Source of the DNA: Arthrobacter zhaoxinii
GTDB taxonomy: Bacteria; Actinomycetota; Actinomycetes; Actinomycetales; Micrococcaceae
Length of the DNA: 64,000 nt
Assembly (NCBI RefSeq): GCF_024385505.1
Contig: NZ_JANFLT010000002.1
Span: 62,001 to 126,000 of the forward strand
Reading direction: 5' to 3'
The stretch's first letter is position 1. Every line of letters starts with the position of its first letter. Positions 35,818 to 44,454 of the stretch are shown piece after piece. A program made the translations under genes and the position numbers. Under the pieces are notes generated by a model. It made no database searches. It was not told the origin of the DNA and saw only the letters and a program-made list of their open reading frames with translations.

Positions 35818-35922
35818 CTGCTTTTCCCTTCGCTGCGGCGTTCTTCAAGTCTGGCCGGGGGCGGGTTAGGGTCGGTACCCCGGGCGCGTTTAGCGATGCC
35901 GGAAACGGCAAAGGAGCCAGCA

Positions 35923-36447
35923 GTGGCAGCAGCACTCAAGAACATTCAGCTGATTCAGCTTCCCCGCGGAGTGATCGATGCGCTGGCCGCCGGGAATCTG
36001 CCCGCGGCCAACCGGGAGGCGCCGCTGGAACTTACCGAGCATTTTTCCCGGGACCGGCAGCCGCTGTGGCGGATGAGGAGCGAGCAGCTGCGGGAAAATC
36101 CGGGCGATGCAGTCTGGATTACCCGGGCGATCTTTGACCCAGAAGTCGGACGGGCCGTGGGCCTGGCCGGTTTCCACGGGCCGCCGGATGAGGCAGGCAT
36201 GGTGGAGGTGGGCTACTCCGTGGACCCGGCCTACCGTCGCCAGGGCTACGCCCGGGCCGCTTTGGAAGCCCTGCTTGCGGTGGCTGCCCGGGAACCGTCA
36301 ATCCGGACCGTCCGCGCCACCATCAGCCCGGATAACGATGTTTCCCGGAAGCTGGTGGAGCAGTACGGGTTCGCCGCCAACGGCGAGCAGTGGGATGACG
36401 AGGACGGGCTGGAGATTATTTACGAAGTGCCCGCCGGAGACAGCTGA
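35923..36447 (+). CDS. GNAT-family N-acetyltransferase
   Basis: 174 residues. The acetyl-CoA motif is GYSVDPAYRRQGYARAAL (R/Q-x-x-G-x-A) near residue 92, with VRATISPDNDVSRKLVEQYGF as motif B, typical of RimJ/RimL-like or small-molecule GNATs. GTG is chosen as start because AAGGAG lies exactly 6 bases upstream; an ATG 27 bases earlier has none. Substrate unknown. Confidence 0.8.
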   Translation: MAAALKNIQLIQLPRGVIDALAAGNLPAANREAPLELTEHFSRDRQPLWRMRSEQLRENPGDAVWITRAIFDPEVGRAVGLAGFHGPPDEAGMVEVGYSVDPAYRRQGYARAALEALLAVAAREPSIRTVRATISPDNDVSRKLVEQYGFAANGEQWDDEDGLEIIYEVPAGDS

Positions 36448-36480
36448 CGTCGGTTCCCGGGACCACTCGGGGGCCGCTGC

Positions 36481-37356
36481 TCAGCGGATGCGGGAACGGA
36501 TCCGCAGCGCCGCCAGCAGGACGAAGACCACTACCATCGCCGCCAGGATAAACACCACGTACCCGGCGGATACCTCCCAGTTCCCCACCTGTGCAGTAAT
36601 TCCAAAGATGTCCTGCACCGCGGCCACGGCGTCGGGCTGGTCCGTCACGGCGCCCATGGGTCCGGCGGTCATTTCCTGGCGCACCACCATGGAGGCCTGC
36701 ATAAAGGGCAGCGCGCTGACGAAGTTCTTCACGCCCTCAGGGAAGGCACCCACGGGAATGTAGGACCCGGCAGCGAAGCCGAGGATGGTGCCTACCAGCG
36801 TGGACAGTGCCGCGAAGGACCCCGGGGTGCGGACGAAGGTGACAATGAAGGCGCTGAGCGATCCGAAGGCGACGCAGCTGAGCACCAGATAGCCGTAGGT
36901 GCGGGCCAGCTGACCCGCTGTGAGCACCACCCCGTCCACCGCGGCCAGGTATCCAAGACTCACGGCCAGCACGATGGTGGTCATGATCAGCGCGACCGTG
37001 ACAGTGGACAGCAGATACCCCAGGACCAGCTGCCCCCGGGTGATGGGTGACACCAGGAAGTCCCGGAAGCGCCCCGAAGCGGTGTCGTCCACAATCACGT
37101 TCACGGCGGCGAGCCCCGTGGTGATCGCGGTGATTCCCACAATCCCGGCGAACATCCACGCGTCCACCAGGCCCTTGACGTCCTCCTCGGCGGCCTGCGG
37201 AAACATTTCCTCCAGGCCCTCGGTCTGCTGGTTGCCCAGGAACAGGGTGTAGAGCAGGAACAGGACCAGCGCGCCGAGAAGGGAAAAGAAGAGGTTCAGC
37301 CGGTCACGGAAGTACAGGCGCAGGTTCCGGCCGGTGATATCCAGGACTACGTTCAT
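36481..37356 (-). CDS. ABC-2 type transporter permease
   Basis: 291 residues with six transmembrane helices, the first preceded by RNLRLYFRDRLNLFFSLLG, typical of ABC-2 (DrrB-like) permeases that export drugs, lipids or polysaccharides. A ~60-residue extracytoplasmic loop lies between helices 1 and 2. The ATG overlaps the stop of the ATPase gene by 4 bases (ATGA), so the two are translated together and surely form one exporter. Confidence 0.88.
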   Translation of the reverse strand: MNVVLDITGRNLRLYFRDRLNLFFSLLGALVLFLLYTLFLGNQQTEGLEEMFPQAAEEDVKGLVDAWMFAGIVGITAITTGLAAVNVIVDDTASGRFRDFLVSPITRGQLVLGYLLSTVTVALIMTTIVLAVSLGYLAAVDGVVLTAGQLARTYGYLVLSCVAFGSLSAFIVTFVRTPGSFAALSTLVGTILGFAAGSYIPVGAFPEGVKNFVSALPFMQASMVVRQEMTAGPMGAVTDQPDAVAAVQDIFGITAQVGNWEVSAGYVVFILAAMVVVFVLLAALRIRSRIR

Positions 37357-38282
37357 GCTGCTTCCCCCTGCCGGCCGGTGAGGGCCAGAAAAACGTCGTC
37401 CATGGTTCCGTGGCGGAATTCGAAGTCCAGCACGCTGTCGCCGTGCGCCGCGAGGAGGCGGCGGGCGGTGTCGGACCGGTCCACCCGCAGCCGCAGCACG
37501 TTGCCGTCCGAGCCGGCGACGTCGACCCCGGCGTCGCGGGCGAGGTCCGCCAGCGCCTGCGGTTCGGCGGAGGTGATGGAGAGGATGCTGCTGCTGTATT
37601 CGGCCCGCAGCGTGGTGGGCGTACCGTCGGCGACGATCTTCCCCTTCTCAATCACGCAGACCCGGTCCGCTTCCTCGGTCTCCTCCATGTAATGGGTGGT
37701 CAGGAAGACCGTGAGTCCGTGATTTTCGCGCAGGTCGTGGATGGTGGACCAGACCAGGGCACGGCTGCCCGGATCCAGGCCGGCAGTGGGTTCGTCCAGG
37801 AAGATGATCGACGGCGAGTGCAGCAGCGCGCGGGCGATGTCCACCCGGCGTCGTTCCCCGCCGGAATAGGTGGCATAGCGACGGTCGAGGAAGTCTCCGA
37901 GGCCAACCAGCCGGCCCAGCTCGTCAATGCGGGCATTATTGGCAGCCTTATCCGGGGAGTAGAACCGTGCCCGGGTCTGAAGGTTTTCCCTTCCGGTGAG
38001 AATGGGATCCAGCAGTGAATCCTGGAATACCACGCCGATGGCCTCGCGGACACCGCCTCCGCTGCCGCGTACGTCGTGCCCCGCCACCTCGACAGTGCCG
38101 GCGTCGAACGGGAGCACCGTGGTCAGGCAGGAAATGGTGGTGGACTTCCCGGCGCCGTTGGCACCCAGGAAGGCAAATACGCTTCCTGCCTGCACCTCGA
38201 AGGACAGGTCGTCCACGGCGGCCACCCCGCCGAACCGTTTGGTCAGTCCCCGGACGGAGATTGCGGCGTCCGTAGTTCCCAT
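37353..38282 (-). CDS. ABC transporter ATP-binding protein (DrrA-like)
   Basis: 309 residues. Walker A GANGAGKST (about 39-47), a Q-loop, signature YSGGERRR instead of the usual LSGGQ, Walker B IIFLDEP and the H-loop in FLTTHYMEE. The C-terminal ~90 residues form the DrrA-type regulatory extension. It powers the overlapping permease. GGGGAG lies 5 bases before the ATG, inside the end of the GNAT gene, indicating a three-gene operon. Confidence 0.9.
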   Translation of the reverse strand: MGTTDAAISVRGLTKRFGGVAAVDDLSFEVQAGSVFAFLGANGAGKSTTISCLTTVLPFDAGTVEVAGHDVRGSGGGVREAIGVVFQDSLLDPILTGRENLQTRARFYSPDKAANNARIDELGRLVGLGDFLDRRYATYSGGERRRVDIARALLHSPSIIFLDEPTAGLDPGSRALVWSTIHDLRENHGLTVFLTTHYMEETEEADRVCVIEKGKIVADGTPTTLRAEYSSSILSITSAEPQALADLARDAGVDVAGSDGNVLRLRVDRSDTARRLLAAHGDSVLDFEFRHGTMDDVFLALTGRQGEAA

Positions 38283-38291
38283 TTGGCTCCC

Positions 38292-38831
38292 CTAGCTTTT
38301 GCGGTTCCATGCGTCCAGGAGCAGGTCGTCGAATTCCAACGGAGTCACTGTGTTGTTTTCCCAGTCCGAGCGCAGTATCGCATAGGCCACGGAGGCAAGC
38401 CGGGACCCATCCGCCGTCGGCCACGCCTGCCGGTAGTGCGCTTCCTTGACGAACCCGGCGCGCAGGAAGGTTTTGCGCATGGCAATGTTGTCTTCCCGGG
38501 TCTGCCCTTCGAACCGGACGAGATCCGGCAGTTCGGTGAAGGCAAGCCGGCACAGGGCCCGCACGACGTCGGTGCCCAGGCCTCGGCCCCGGTGGTCTTC
38601 CGCCAGCCGGAGGTCAAAGTCGACGTTCTCGTCGGTCAGTCCCTCCATGACTGCCAGCCCGATGTCTTCGCCGTCGTGCTGCACCCAGTAGCCCTGGGAT
38701 TCCCCGCTCCAGAAGTGCCCCTCCGCCACCCGCTGGTTTGCGGAGGACTCGCCGGGGGCCGGATTCACGTGGAAGGGAAACCGGTTGGATGCCAGGAACG
38801 CTGCGACCGCTCCGGCGTCGTCGGGCGTCAT
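38292..38831 (-). CDS. GNAT-family N-acetyltransferase, first gene of the ABC operon
   Basis: 179 residues from the first ATG. LRLAEDHRGRGLGTDVVRAL near residue 95 is the acetyl-CoA loop (RGRGLG) and EGQTREDNIAMRKTFLRAGF the second motif, of the RimJ/RimL type. The frame continues upstream of this ATG and encodes TTITFRS, the expected first beta strand of a GNAT domain, but no ATG, GTG or TTG lies there before a stop. The true start may therefore be non-standard. The ABC exporter genes follow after 9 bases, so drug or peptide modification together with export is possible (inference). Confidence 0.8.
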   Translation of the reverse strand: MTPDDAGAVAAFLASNRFPFHVNPAPGESSANQRVAEGHFWSGESQGYWVQHDGEDIGLAVMEGLTDENVDFDLRLAEDHRGRGLGTDVVRALCRLAFTELPDLVRFEGQTREDNIAMRKTFLRAGFVKEAHYRQAWPTADGSRLASVAYAILRSDWENNTVTPLEFDDLLLDAWNRKS

Positions 38832-38919
38832 GCTGCGGAAGGTGATGGTCGTGCCGGGAAGTGTAGTCTGCGGGCGTTACGCCGCCGAGAAGCCTGCCCC
38901 GCCTCGTCCCGGCAAAGCA

Positions 38920-38945
38920 AAAACCCCCGGTTTCCCGGGGGTTTT
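38920..38945. terminator. Bidirectional terminator after tRNA-Ala
   Basis: CCCCCGG/CCGGGGG stem with a 4-base loop, flanked by an A-run on the left and TTTT on the right, 5 bases past the tRNA 3' end. Confidence 0.85.
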
Positions 38946-38949
38946 CCTG

Positions 38950-39022
38950 TGGAGCTTAGGGGAATCGAACCCCTGACCTTTTCATTGCGAACGAAACGCT
39001 CTACCAACTGAGCTAAAGCCCC
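38950..39022 (-). tRNA. tRNA-Ala (anticodon CGC)
   Basis: 73 bases, all four arms pair. The anticodon loop is UUCGCAA, giving anticodon CGC (codon GCG). The acceptor stem GGGGCUU/AAGCUCC contains the G3:U70 wobble pair that identifies alanine tRNAs, with A73 as discriminator. CCA is not encoded. Confidence 0.97.
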
Positions 39023-39231
39023 GGAACTGCACCGCGCGGCGTCGGACCGTGGTCCAACCGAAACCGAACAACCGGCCCCGCCAGGCTACACCGATTCTAA
39101 TCACGCTCTTCGGCCCGCGCCAAACCCCCGGCTCCCTTGGAATGCCACCCCGCCCTCGCTACGGTCGGGGAACCGGCACGGCCAGCCAGGGAAAACGGTC
39201 CTGCCAAATGCCCCGGAACCAAGGAGGACCC

Positions 39232-39636
39232 ATGGCCCTGATGACCGAAATGCTTGAGAACCGTCCCGGCGGACCCCGCACCCCGGACCCGCGGCTCCTG
39301 GCCGAGTGCCTGCGGGCCTGCGCGGAATGCGCCCAGGTGTGCAATGCCTGTGCGGATGCCTGCCTTGCTGAGGAGATGGTGGCGGATCTGGCCGGCTGCA
39401 TCCGCATCGATCTGGACTGCGCCGGGATCTGCGCAACCACCTCCGCGGTGTTGTCCCGGACAGGGACCACGGGTCCGGCGACCGCGAGCCTGCTGCACGC
39501 GTGCATCGCGGCCTGCGCTGCCTGCGCCGAGGAATGCCAGCAGCACGCCTCCATGCACCAGCATTGCCGGATCTGTGCGGAGGCCTGCCGGCGCTGCCTC
39601 AATGCCTGCGAAAAGCTCCTGCTCTCGCTCGGCTAG
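39232..39636 (+). CDS. Cys-rich four-helix-bundle copper-binding protein (DUF326/Csp-like)
   Basis: 134 residues with 18 cysteines, nearly all arranged as CxxxC or CxxC along helices (for example CLRACAECAQVC and CIAACAACAEEC), plus several His near HASMHQHC. This is the pattern of DUF326 and copper storage (Csp) proteins, which bind many Cu(I) ions inside a four-helix bundle. There is no Tat or Sec signal, so it would be the cytosolic type. ATG is fixed by AAGGAGG 5 bases upstream; the frame is open earlier but not coding-like. Confidence 0.85.
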   Translation: MALMTEMLENRPGGPRTPDPRLLAECLRACAECAQVCNACADACLAEEMVADLAGCIRIDLDCAGICATTSAVLSRTGTTGPATASLLHACIAACAACAEECQQHASMHQHCRICAEACRRCLNACEKLLLSLG

Positions 39637-39652
39637 CACGGACCCCCTGGCC

Positions 39653-40168
39653 TCACGCCGCCTGCGCCAACACCATGCCCCGGACGTAGGCCGCCTGCCC
39701 CACATGCTCCAGACAGTCGGCCAAGGTGCTTACCAGCCGTATGCCCAGCGTCACCGGCGGGTCCCAGGCCCGGTCCACAATCTGCTCCAGGTCCTCGCCC
39801 GACAGTCCCGAGACGAAGGCCGCGGTGCGGGAGTGCACGTCCCCGTAATAGCCCACCAGCAGCTCCGCGGACTGCACTTGGACCAGTGCCACCTGCTCGG
39901 AAGTGTGCCCGTACCCGGTGTCCTCCACCGCGAGCGGCAGCCCCACCCGTTCCGCCCAGCCGTTGGCGGTCCAGACCTGTTCCTGCCCGGCCACCTCGGC
40001 AACCTGATAATCCTCCACGCGGGACAGATGCCAGATCAGCCAGGAAACGGAGTTTCCGTCCGGATAGGGGCGGTGGTTGAGGGTTCCGGCATCGAGGTTG
40101 TTCACGGCCCGGCGGACGGCGCTGGGCAACCGACCGAAGGCATCAACAAGAAGATCGCTCTGGTTCAT
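39653..40168 (-). CDS. DinB/DUF664-family protein
   Basis: 171 residues, predicted four-helix bundle. The metal-ligand histidines expected for the DinB superfamily are seen in WLIWHLSRVEDYQ near residue 44 and CLEHVGQAAY near 155. In actinobacteria, members of this family often use mycothiol, so a mycothiol-dependent transferase is likely but unproven. A GTG 30 bases upstream is the other start; I prefer ATG because GAGGGA lies about 10 bases before it. Confidence 0.8.
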   Translation of the reverse strand: MNQSDLLVDAFGRLPSAVRRAVNNLDAGTLNHRPYPDGNSVSWLIWHLSRVEDYQVAEVAGQEQVWTANGWAERVGLPLAVEDTGYGHTSEQVALVQVQSAELLVGYYGDVHSRTAAFVSGLSGEDLEQIVDRAWDPPVTLGIRLVSTLADCLEHVGQAAYVRGMVLAQAA

Positions 40169-40313
40169 GGCGGCAGGTTCCCTCGGAGTCGGCGGCACGG
40201 TTTCGCCATCTTTTCACGGTGGCCGGGGTCCGGGAAGAGCCGTTTCGGTGCCAAAGCAGAAAACCCGGGACCGAACGGTTCCATTGACGGCGTGCGGTCC
40301 TAAAATTGCTCGC

Positions 40314-40538
40314 ATGAGCTGGACAGACGAACGTCCCGCATGGCTTCCGCCCATCCCGCCACCGCACCGCGGCCAGGTCCGGATTGTCCTGGGAATGATC
40401 CTGGTCTGCAGCGCCATGCTGACCAGCCTGGTGGTCGCCGCCTTCGGGGCCCTGCTGAGCATGTACATTCTGTGGCCGCTGGCCGGCGGGCTGCTGCTGC
40501 TTATGTCCGGGCTGCTCAGCCGCCGCCGCGGCGCGTAG
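40314..40538 (+). CDS. Small two-helix membrane protein
   Basis: 74 residues. A hydrophilic Pro-rich head (RPAWLPPIPPPHR) precedes two hydrophobic helices and an SRRRGA tail. TAAAAT ends 7 bases before the ATG and there is no Shine-Dalgarno sequence, so it appears to be a leaderless gene. I recognise no family. The same head-and-two-helix layout is frequent in actinobacterial small membrane proteins. Confidence 0.65.
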   Translation: MSWTDERPAWLPPIPPPHRGQVRIVLGMILVCSAMLTSLVVAAFGALLSMYILWPLAGGLLLLMSGLLSRRRGA

Positions 40539-40600
40539 CGGCACGTCCCGGGGCCTGGCTCCGCGGCAGGTGCGCGCCGGCGTGCGCTTAGGATTGGCCC

Positions 40601-41317
40601 ATGACACCCCCCGAACCCACCGGTGCCGGCTCCCAGTCCCAGACCCTCTCCCGCGGAATCCGGGCGCTGGAACTCCTCGCCGAAGCGGAGAACCCGCTGA
40701 GCATCGCCGAGCTCTCCGAAGGACTCGGGGTACACCGTTCCATCGCCTACCGGATCCTGCGCACGCTGGAGTCCCATTCGCTGGTGATGCGCGACGACGC
40801 CGGCCGGGTTTCGGCCGCACCCGGCCTGGCGGCACTGGCCCGGGGCGTCTCGCGGGACCTGCAGTCGGCGGCCCTGCCCGAGCTCAGCATCCTGGCCAAC
40901 GAGCTGTCCATGACTGCCTTCGTTGCCGTCTGGGACCGGCAGAACTGTGTCACCCTGATGACGGTGGAGCCCACCCACAGCCGCATGGCCCTGATCCAGC
41001 GCCCGGGCACCCGCCACTCCTTCACCGCCGGTGCGCCGGGCATCGCCATCCAGTCCGCGATGACCGAGGACCAGTGGGACCGGCTGGCCCCCGGCCAGAA
41101 CTACCGCAGCGAAAGCCGGACCGCCCGCGAGCGCGGCTATGCGGTCAGCCACAACGAGGTCATCGAAGGGGTCTCCGCTGTGGCCGCACCCGTGACGGCC
41201 TCCGGCCAGCTGCCGGCCGCCGTCTCCGTGGTCTATTTCGGCTCCGGCAAGGACGAAGACGCCATGGGGCTTCGCCTGGCGGAAACCGCCCGGCGGATCG
41301 AAGCCGCGCTCCGCTAG
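40601..41317 (+). CDS. IclR-family transcriptional regulator
   Basis: 238 residues. The N-terminal winged helix (about 18-75; RALELLAEAENPLSIAELSEGLGVHRS as the reading helix region) is followed by the IclR effector domain (85-235) with GAPGIAIQSAM and the RERGYAVSHNEVIEGVSAVAAPV signature. The start is leaderless: TAGGAT lies 6 bases before the ATG. The adjacent P1B ATPase is not an obvious target, so the regulon is unknown. Confidence 0.88.
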   Translation: MTPPEPTGAGSQSQTLSRGIRALELLAEAENPLSIAELSEGLGVHRSIAYRILRTLESHSLVMRDDAGRVSAAPGLAALARGVSRDLQSAALPELSILANELSMTAFVAVWDRQNCVTLMTVEPTHSRMALIQRPGTRHSFTAGAPGIAIQSAMTEDQWDRLAPGQNYRSESRTARERGYAVSHNEVIEGVSAVAAPVTASGQLPAAVSVVYFGSGKDEDAMGLRLAETARRIEAALR

Positions 41318-41349
41318 AACGACGGCGGCCGCCCTGCGCGCCCCGGAAG

Positions 41350-41370
41350 TTAGGCAAGGTTTATCTTGCT
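41350..41370. promoter_or_regulatory. Possible DtxR/MntR-type metal-regulator box
   Basis: TTAGGCAAGGTTTATCTTGC contains GCAAG-N6-CTTGC dyad symmetry and starts with TTAGGC as in IdeR/DtxR boxes. It lies 36 bases before the metal ATPase gene. The match to consensus is partial. Confidence 0.35.
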
Positions 41371-41405
41371 GGAAACTGCTCGGCGGCAGGCTTAAAACGG
41401 AAGAC

Positions 41406-43325
41406 ATGTGGAGGAGGATTCGGGGCGCGGTGCGCCGTTATCCGCTGGTGTTCACCACGCTGCTGGTGGGCCTGGCGGTCCTTGCCCTGCAGGCGGCCGG
41501 CGCCGGACCCGCCGCGGCCTGGACCGCAGGTCTGTATGCGGGTGCCGTGGCGCTGAAGACCGCCGCGGAAATGCTCCGGAACATCCGCGCCGGGAACTGG
41601 GGGCTGGACATCCTGGCCGTCATCGCCATCCTCAGCACCGTCGTCGTCGGTGAATACCTGGCCGCGCTGATCATTGTCCTGATGCTCTCCGGCGGGGAAG
41701 CACTGGAGGACTATGCGGCCGGCCGGGCACGGGGTGAGCTTGATGCCCTGCTGGACCGGGCGCCGCAGGTTGCGCATCGACTGCCCTCCCGCGCCGGGGG
41801 GTCGCTGCCCGGGAACGAGCGCATCCCCCGGGGTGCGGCGGAAGACATTCCGGCCACCGAGGTGGCTGCCGGGGACATCCTGCTGATCAAGCCGGCCGAA
41901 GTGGTGCCGGTGGACGGCGTCCTGCTGGATCCTGCGGCGGAGTTTGACGAATCCTCCCTCACCGGCGAGCCCCTCCCGGTGGCGCGCAAGGCCGGAGCCA
42001 CGGTGATGAGCGGTTCCGTCAACGGCACCCATGCGGTTTCCCTCCGCGCCACGGCGACGACGGCGGACAGCCAGTACCAGCGCATCGTGGCCCTGGTGCA
42101 GGAAGCTGCGGAGTCGAAGGCACCGGTCGTCCGGCTGGCGGACCGGTTTGCCGTCCCCTTCACCCTGGTGTCGCTGCTGATCGCCGGCACCGCCTGGGCC
42201 CTCTCCGGCGATCCGGTCCGGTTTGCCGAGGTACTGGTGCTGGCCACACCCTGTCCGTTGCTGATCGCCGCTCCGGTCGCCTTCATGGGCGGCATGAGCC
42301 GGGCGGCCCGCAGCGGCATCATCGTCAAGGGCGGGGCGGTGCTGGAGCAGCTGGCGCGGGCACGGAGCGCTGCCTTCGATAAGACCGGAACCCTGACCTA
42401 CGGCCGGCCCGGGCTTGTCTCAGTGAATCCTGCTCCCGGCTTCAGCCCGGACGAGCTCCTGTCACTGGCAGCCTCCGCCGAGCAGTATTCCTCCCACGTC
42501 CTGGCCGCCGCGGTCCTGGCCGCCGCCCGGAACCGGGGGCTGCAGCCGGCTCCTGCCGACACGGCGCAGGAGGTCACCGCCAACGGCGTCGAAGCGCTCA
42601 TCGGGGGCCGGACCGTCCGGATCGGGAAGCGCCGGTTTATCACCGAAACGGACCCGCAGGTGCCTTCTGCGGACCTCGCCCCCGGGCAGATGGTGGTGTA
42701 TCTCAGTGTGGACGGCCGGTTCGCCGGCACCCTGGTGATGAGCGACGCCGCCCGCACGAATGCAGCCGCCACCCTGAGGCAGCTGCACGGGCTGGGGATC
42801 CGCGAAACGGTGATGCTCACCGGCGACGGCCCGGCCACCGCGCGGGCCGTCGGCAATACGGTGGGGATTACGGATGTGCGCGCCGGGCTGCTTCCGGAGG
42901 ACAAGGTGCGCGCCGTCGCAGCCCTGCCGCTGCGTCCGGTGGTGATGGTGGGCGACGGCGTCAATGACGCGCCGGTGCTGGCGGCGGCCGACGTCGGGAT
43001 CGCCATGGGTGCACGGGGTTCCACGGCTGCCAGCGAGTCCGCCGACGTCGTGATCATGGCCGACGATGTTTCCAAGGTGGCCACCGCGGTGGAAATCGGC
43101 CGGCGAACGATGCAGGTGGCCCTGGGCAGCATCTGGCTCGGCATTGTCCTGAGCCTGGCCCTGATGCTGGTGGCGTCCTTCGGTTACATTCCGGCGGTCG
43201 CCGGTGCCCTGACCCAGGAACTGGTGGATCTGGCCGCCATCCTCAACGCCCTGCGTGCCCTTCACGGCGGGGGACGCCGCCCGTCCCGCCCCGCACGACG
43301 GCAGGGGCCCGGCGAACAGGGATAA
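41406..43325 (+). CDS. P1B-type heavy-metal ATPase, noncanonical motifs
   Basis: 639 residues. Phosphorylation Asp325 (DKTGTLT), TGE at 187-189 and GDGVND near 519 are intact. The transmembrane metal motif is TPC (281-283), not CPC or SPC, and the nucleotide-domain His-Pro motif is replaced by His364-Val (SSHVLA). There is no N-terminal metal-binding domain and only about six membrane helices, as in the short P1B-4/5 pumps that carry Co, Fe or Ni. The exported metal is therefore uncertain. A DtxR-like box lies upstream, which would favour iron or manganese (inference). Confidence 0.88.
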   Translation: MWRRIRGAVRRYPLVFTTLLVGLAVLALQAAGAGPAAAWTAGLYAGAVALKTAAEMLRNIRAGNWGLDILAVIAILSTVVVGEYLAALIIVLMLSGGEALEDYAAGRARGELDALLDRAPQVAHRLPSRAGGSLPGNERIPRGAAEDIPATEVAAGDILLIKPAEVVPVDGVLLDPAAEFDESSLTGEPLPVARKAGATVMSGSVNGTHAVSLRATATTADSQYQRIVALVQEAAESKAPVVRLADRFAVPFTLVSLLIAGTAWALSGDPVRFAEVLVLATPCPLLIAAPVAFMGGMSRAARSGIIVKGGAVLEQLARARSAAFDKTGTLTYGRPGLVSVNPAPGFSPDELLSLAASAEQYSSHVLAAAVLAAARNRGLQPAPADTAQEVTANGVEALIGGRTVRIGKRRFITETDPQVPSADLAPGQMVVYLSVDGRFAGTLVMSDAARTNAAATLRQLHGLGIRETVMLTGDGPATARAVGNTVGITDVRAGLLPEDKVRAVAALPLRPVVMVGDGVNDAPVLAAADVGIAMGARGSTAASESADVVIMADDVSKVATAVEIGRRTMQVALGSIWLGIVLSLALMLVASFGYIPAVAGALTQELVDLAAILNALRALHGGGRRPSRPARRQGPGEQG

Positions 43326-43385
43326 TGGACACTGGCCGGCGTCCATGCCCGGCCGGTGACAGGTTTAGACGCTAGGGGAATGTCC

Positions 43386-44381
43386 ATGACGTTGGTCGAC
43401 AATGCGGTGTATGTGGACGGCAAGCGCTTCCACAATCCGGACAGCCTCGATGAGACCTTTGAACTGACCCGCAGTTCCGGCGGCATGGCCTGGATCGGTT
43501 TGTACCGCCCGGACGAGGTGGAGCTGCTGGCCGTGGCCGAGGAGTTCGGCCTGAACCTGCTCATTGTCGAAGACGCCCTGGCCGGCCACCAGCGCTCGAA
43601 GCTTGAACAGTACGGTGACCAGCTGTTCCTGGTCCTGCGTCCCGCCCGCTACCTTGACGACGTCGAACGCGTGGAGTTCGGCGAGCTGCACCTGTTCGTG
43701 GGACCCAACTTCGTGGTGACCGTCCGGCATGCCGAATCCCCGGACCTCACCCGGGTCCGCAAGCGGCTGGAACAGGAGCCGGAGCTGCTCGCGCTGGGGC
43801 CGCAGGCGGTGCTCTACGCCGTGCTGGACCAGGTGGTGGATGAATACGCGCCCGTGGCGGCCGGACTCGAAAACGACATTGACGAGATCGAGGACCAGCT
43901 GTTCGGCGGCGACGCCGAGGTTCCCCGCCGCATCTACGAACTTTCCCGCGAAGTCATCCAGTTCCACCGTGCCATCAGTCCGTTGGAAAACGTGGTGGGC
44001 GAACTGCGCCAGAACGCGGACCAGTACGGCATTCCCACGGACCTGCACGACAACCTCGGCGACGTGCTGGACCATGTGCTGCGCCTGGTGGACCGGGTCA
44101 ATGCGTACCGCGCGATCCTGGAGAATGCGCTCACCCTCTCCTCCACGCTCGCGTCCAACCGGCTCGCAGAAACCAGCATTGAACAGAACGAACAGGTGAA
44201 GCGGATCTCCTCCTGGGCCGCCATCCTCTTTGCCCCCACCCTGGTGGGCACCATTTACGGCATGAACTTTGAGCACATGCCCGAGCTCGGCTGGGAATTC
44301 GGATATCCGCTGGCGATCCTGGCGATGTTCGGGATGGGCTTCGTCCTGTACATGACCTTCAAGCGGAACAAGTGGCTCTGA
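43386..44381 (+). CDS. corA: CorA-type magnesium/cobalt channel
   Basis: 331 residues. The long cytoplasmic N-terminal domain is followed by two C-terminal helices with the diagnostic YGMN-FEHMPEL loop at the extracellular mouth. It forms a pentameric Mg2+ (Co2+) uptake channel. The ATG with AGGGGA 6 bases upstream gives MTLVDNAVYVDG as start; earlier in-frame GTG and ATG codons (43356, 43380) have no spaced ribosome-binding site. A large hairpin follows the stop. Confidence 0.92.
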   Translation: MTLVDNAVYVDGKRFHNPDSLDETFELTRSSGGMAWIGLYRPDEVELLAVAEEFGLNLLIVEDALAGHQRSKLEQYGDQLFLVLRPARYLDDVERVEFGELHLFVGPNFVVTVRHAESPDLTRVRKRLEQEPELLALGPQAVLYAVLDQVVDEYAPVAAGLENDIDEIEDQLFGGDAEVPRRIYELSREVIQFHRAISPLENVVGELRQNADQYGIPTDLHDNLGDVLDHVLRLVDRVNAYRAILENALTLSSTLASNRLAETSIEQNEQVKRISSWAAILFAPTLVGTIYGMNFEHMPELGWEFGYPLAILAMFGMGFVLYMTFKRNKWL

Positions 44382-44383
44382 CG

Positions 44384-44419
44384 CGCCGGGGCGCCGCCGT
44401 CGACGGCGGTACCCCGGCG
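44384..44419. terminator. Long G/C hairpin between converging corA and MFS genes
   Basis: Outer arms CGCCGGGG/CCCCGGCG enclose a 16-base perfect palindrome (CCGCCGTCGACGGCGG). No T-tract; it sits 2 bases after the corA stop in a convergent gap. Confidence 0.6.
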
Positions 44420-44454
44420 GACCGGTGGCAGCGAGCGCGGCGGACCGGCAGCCG

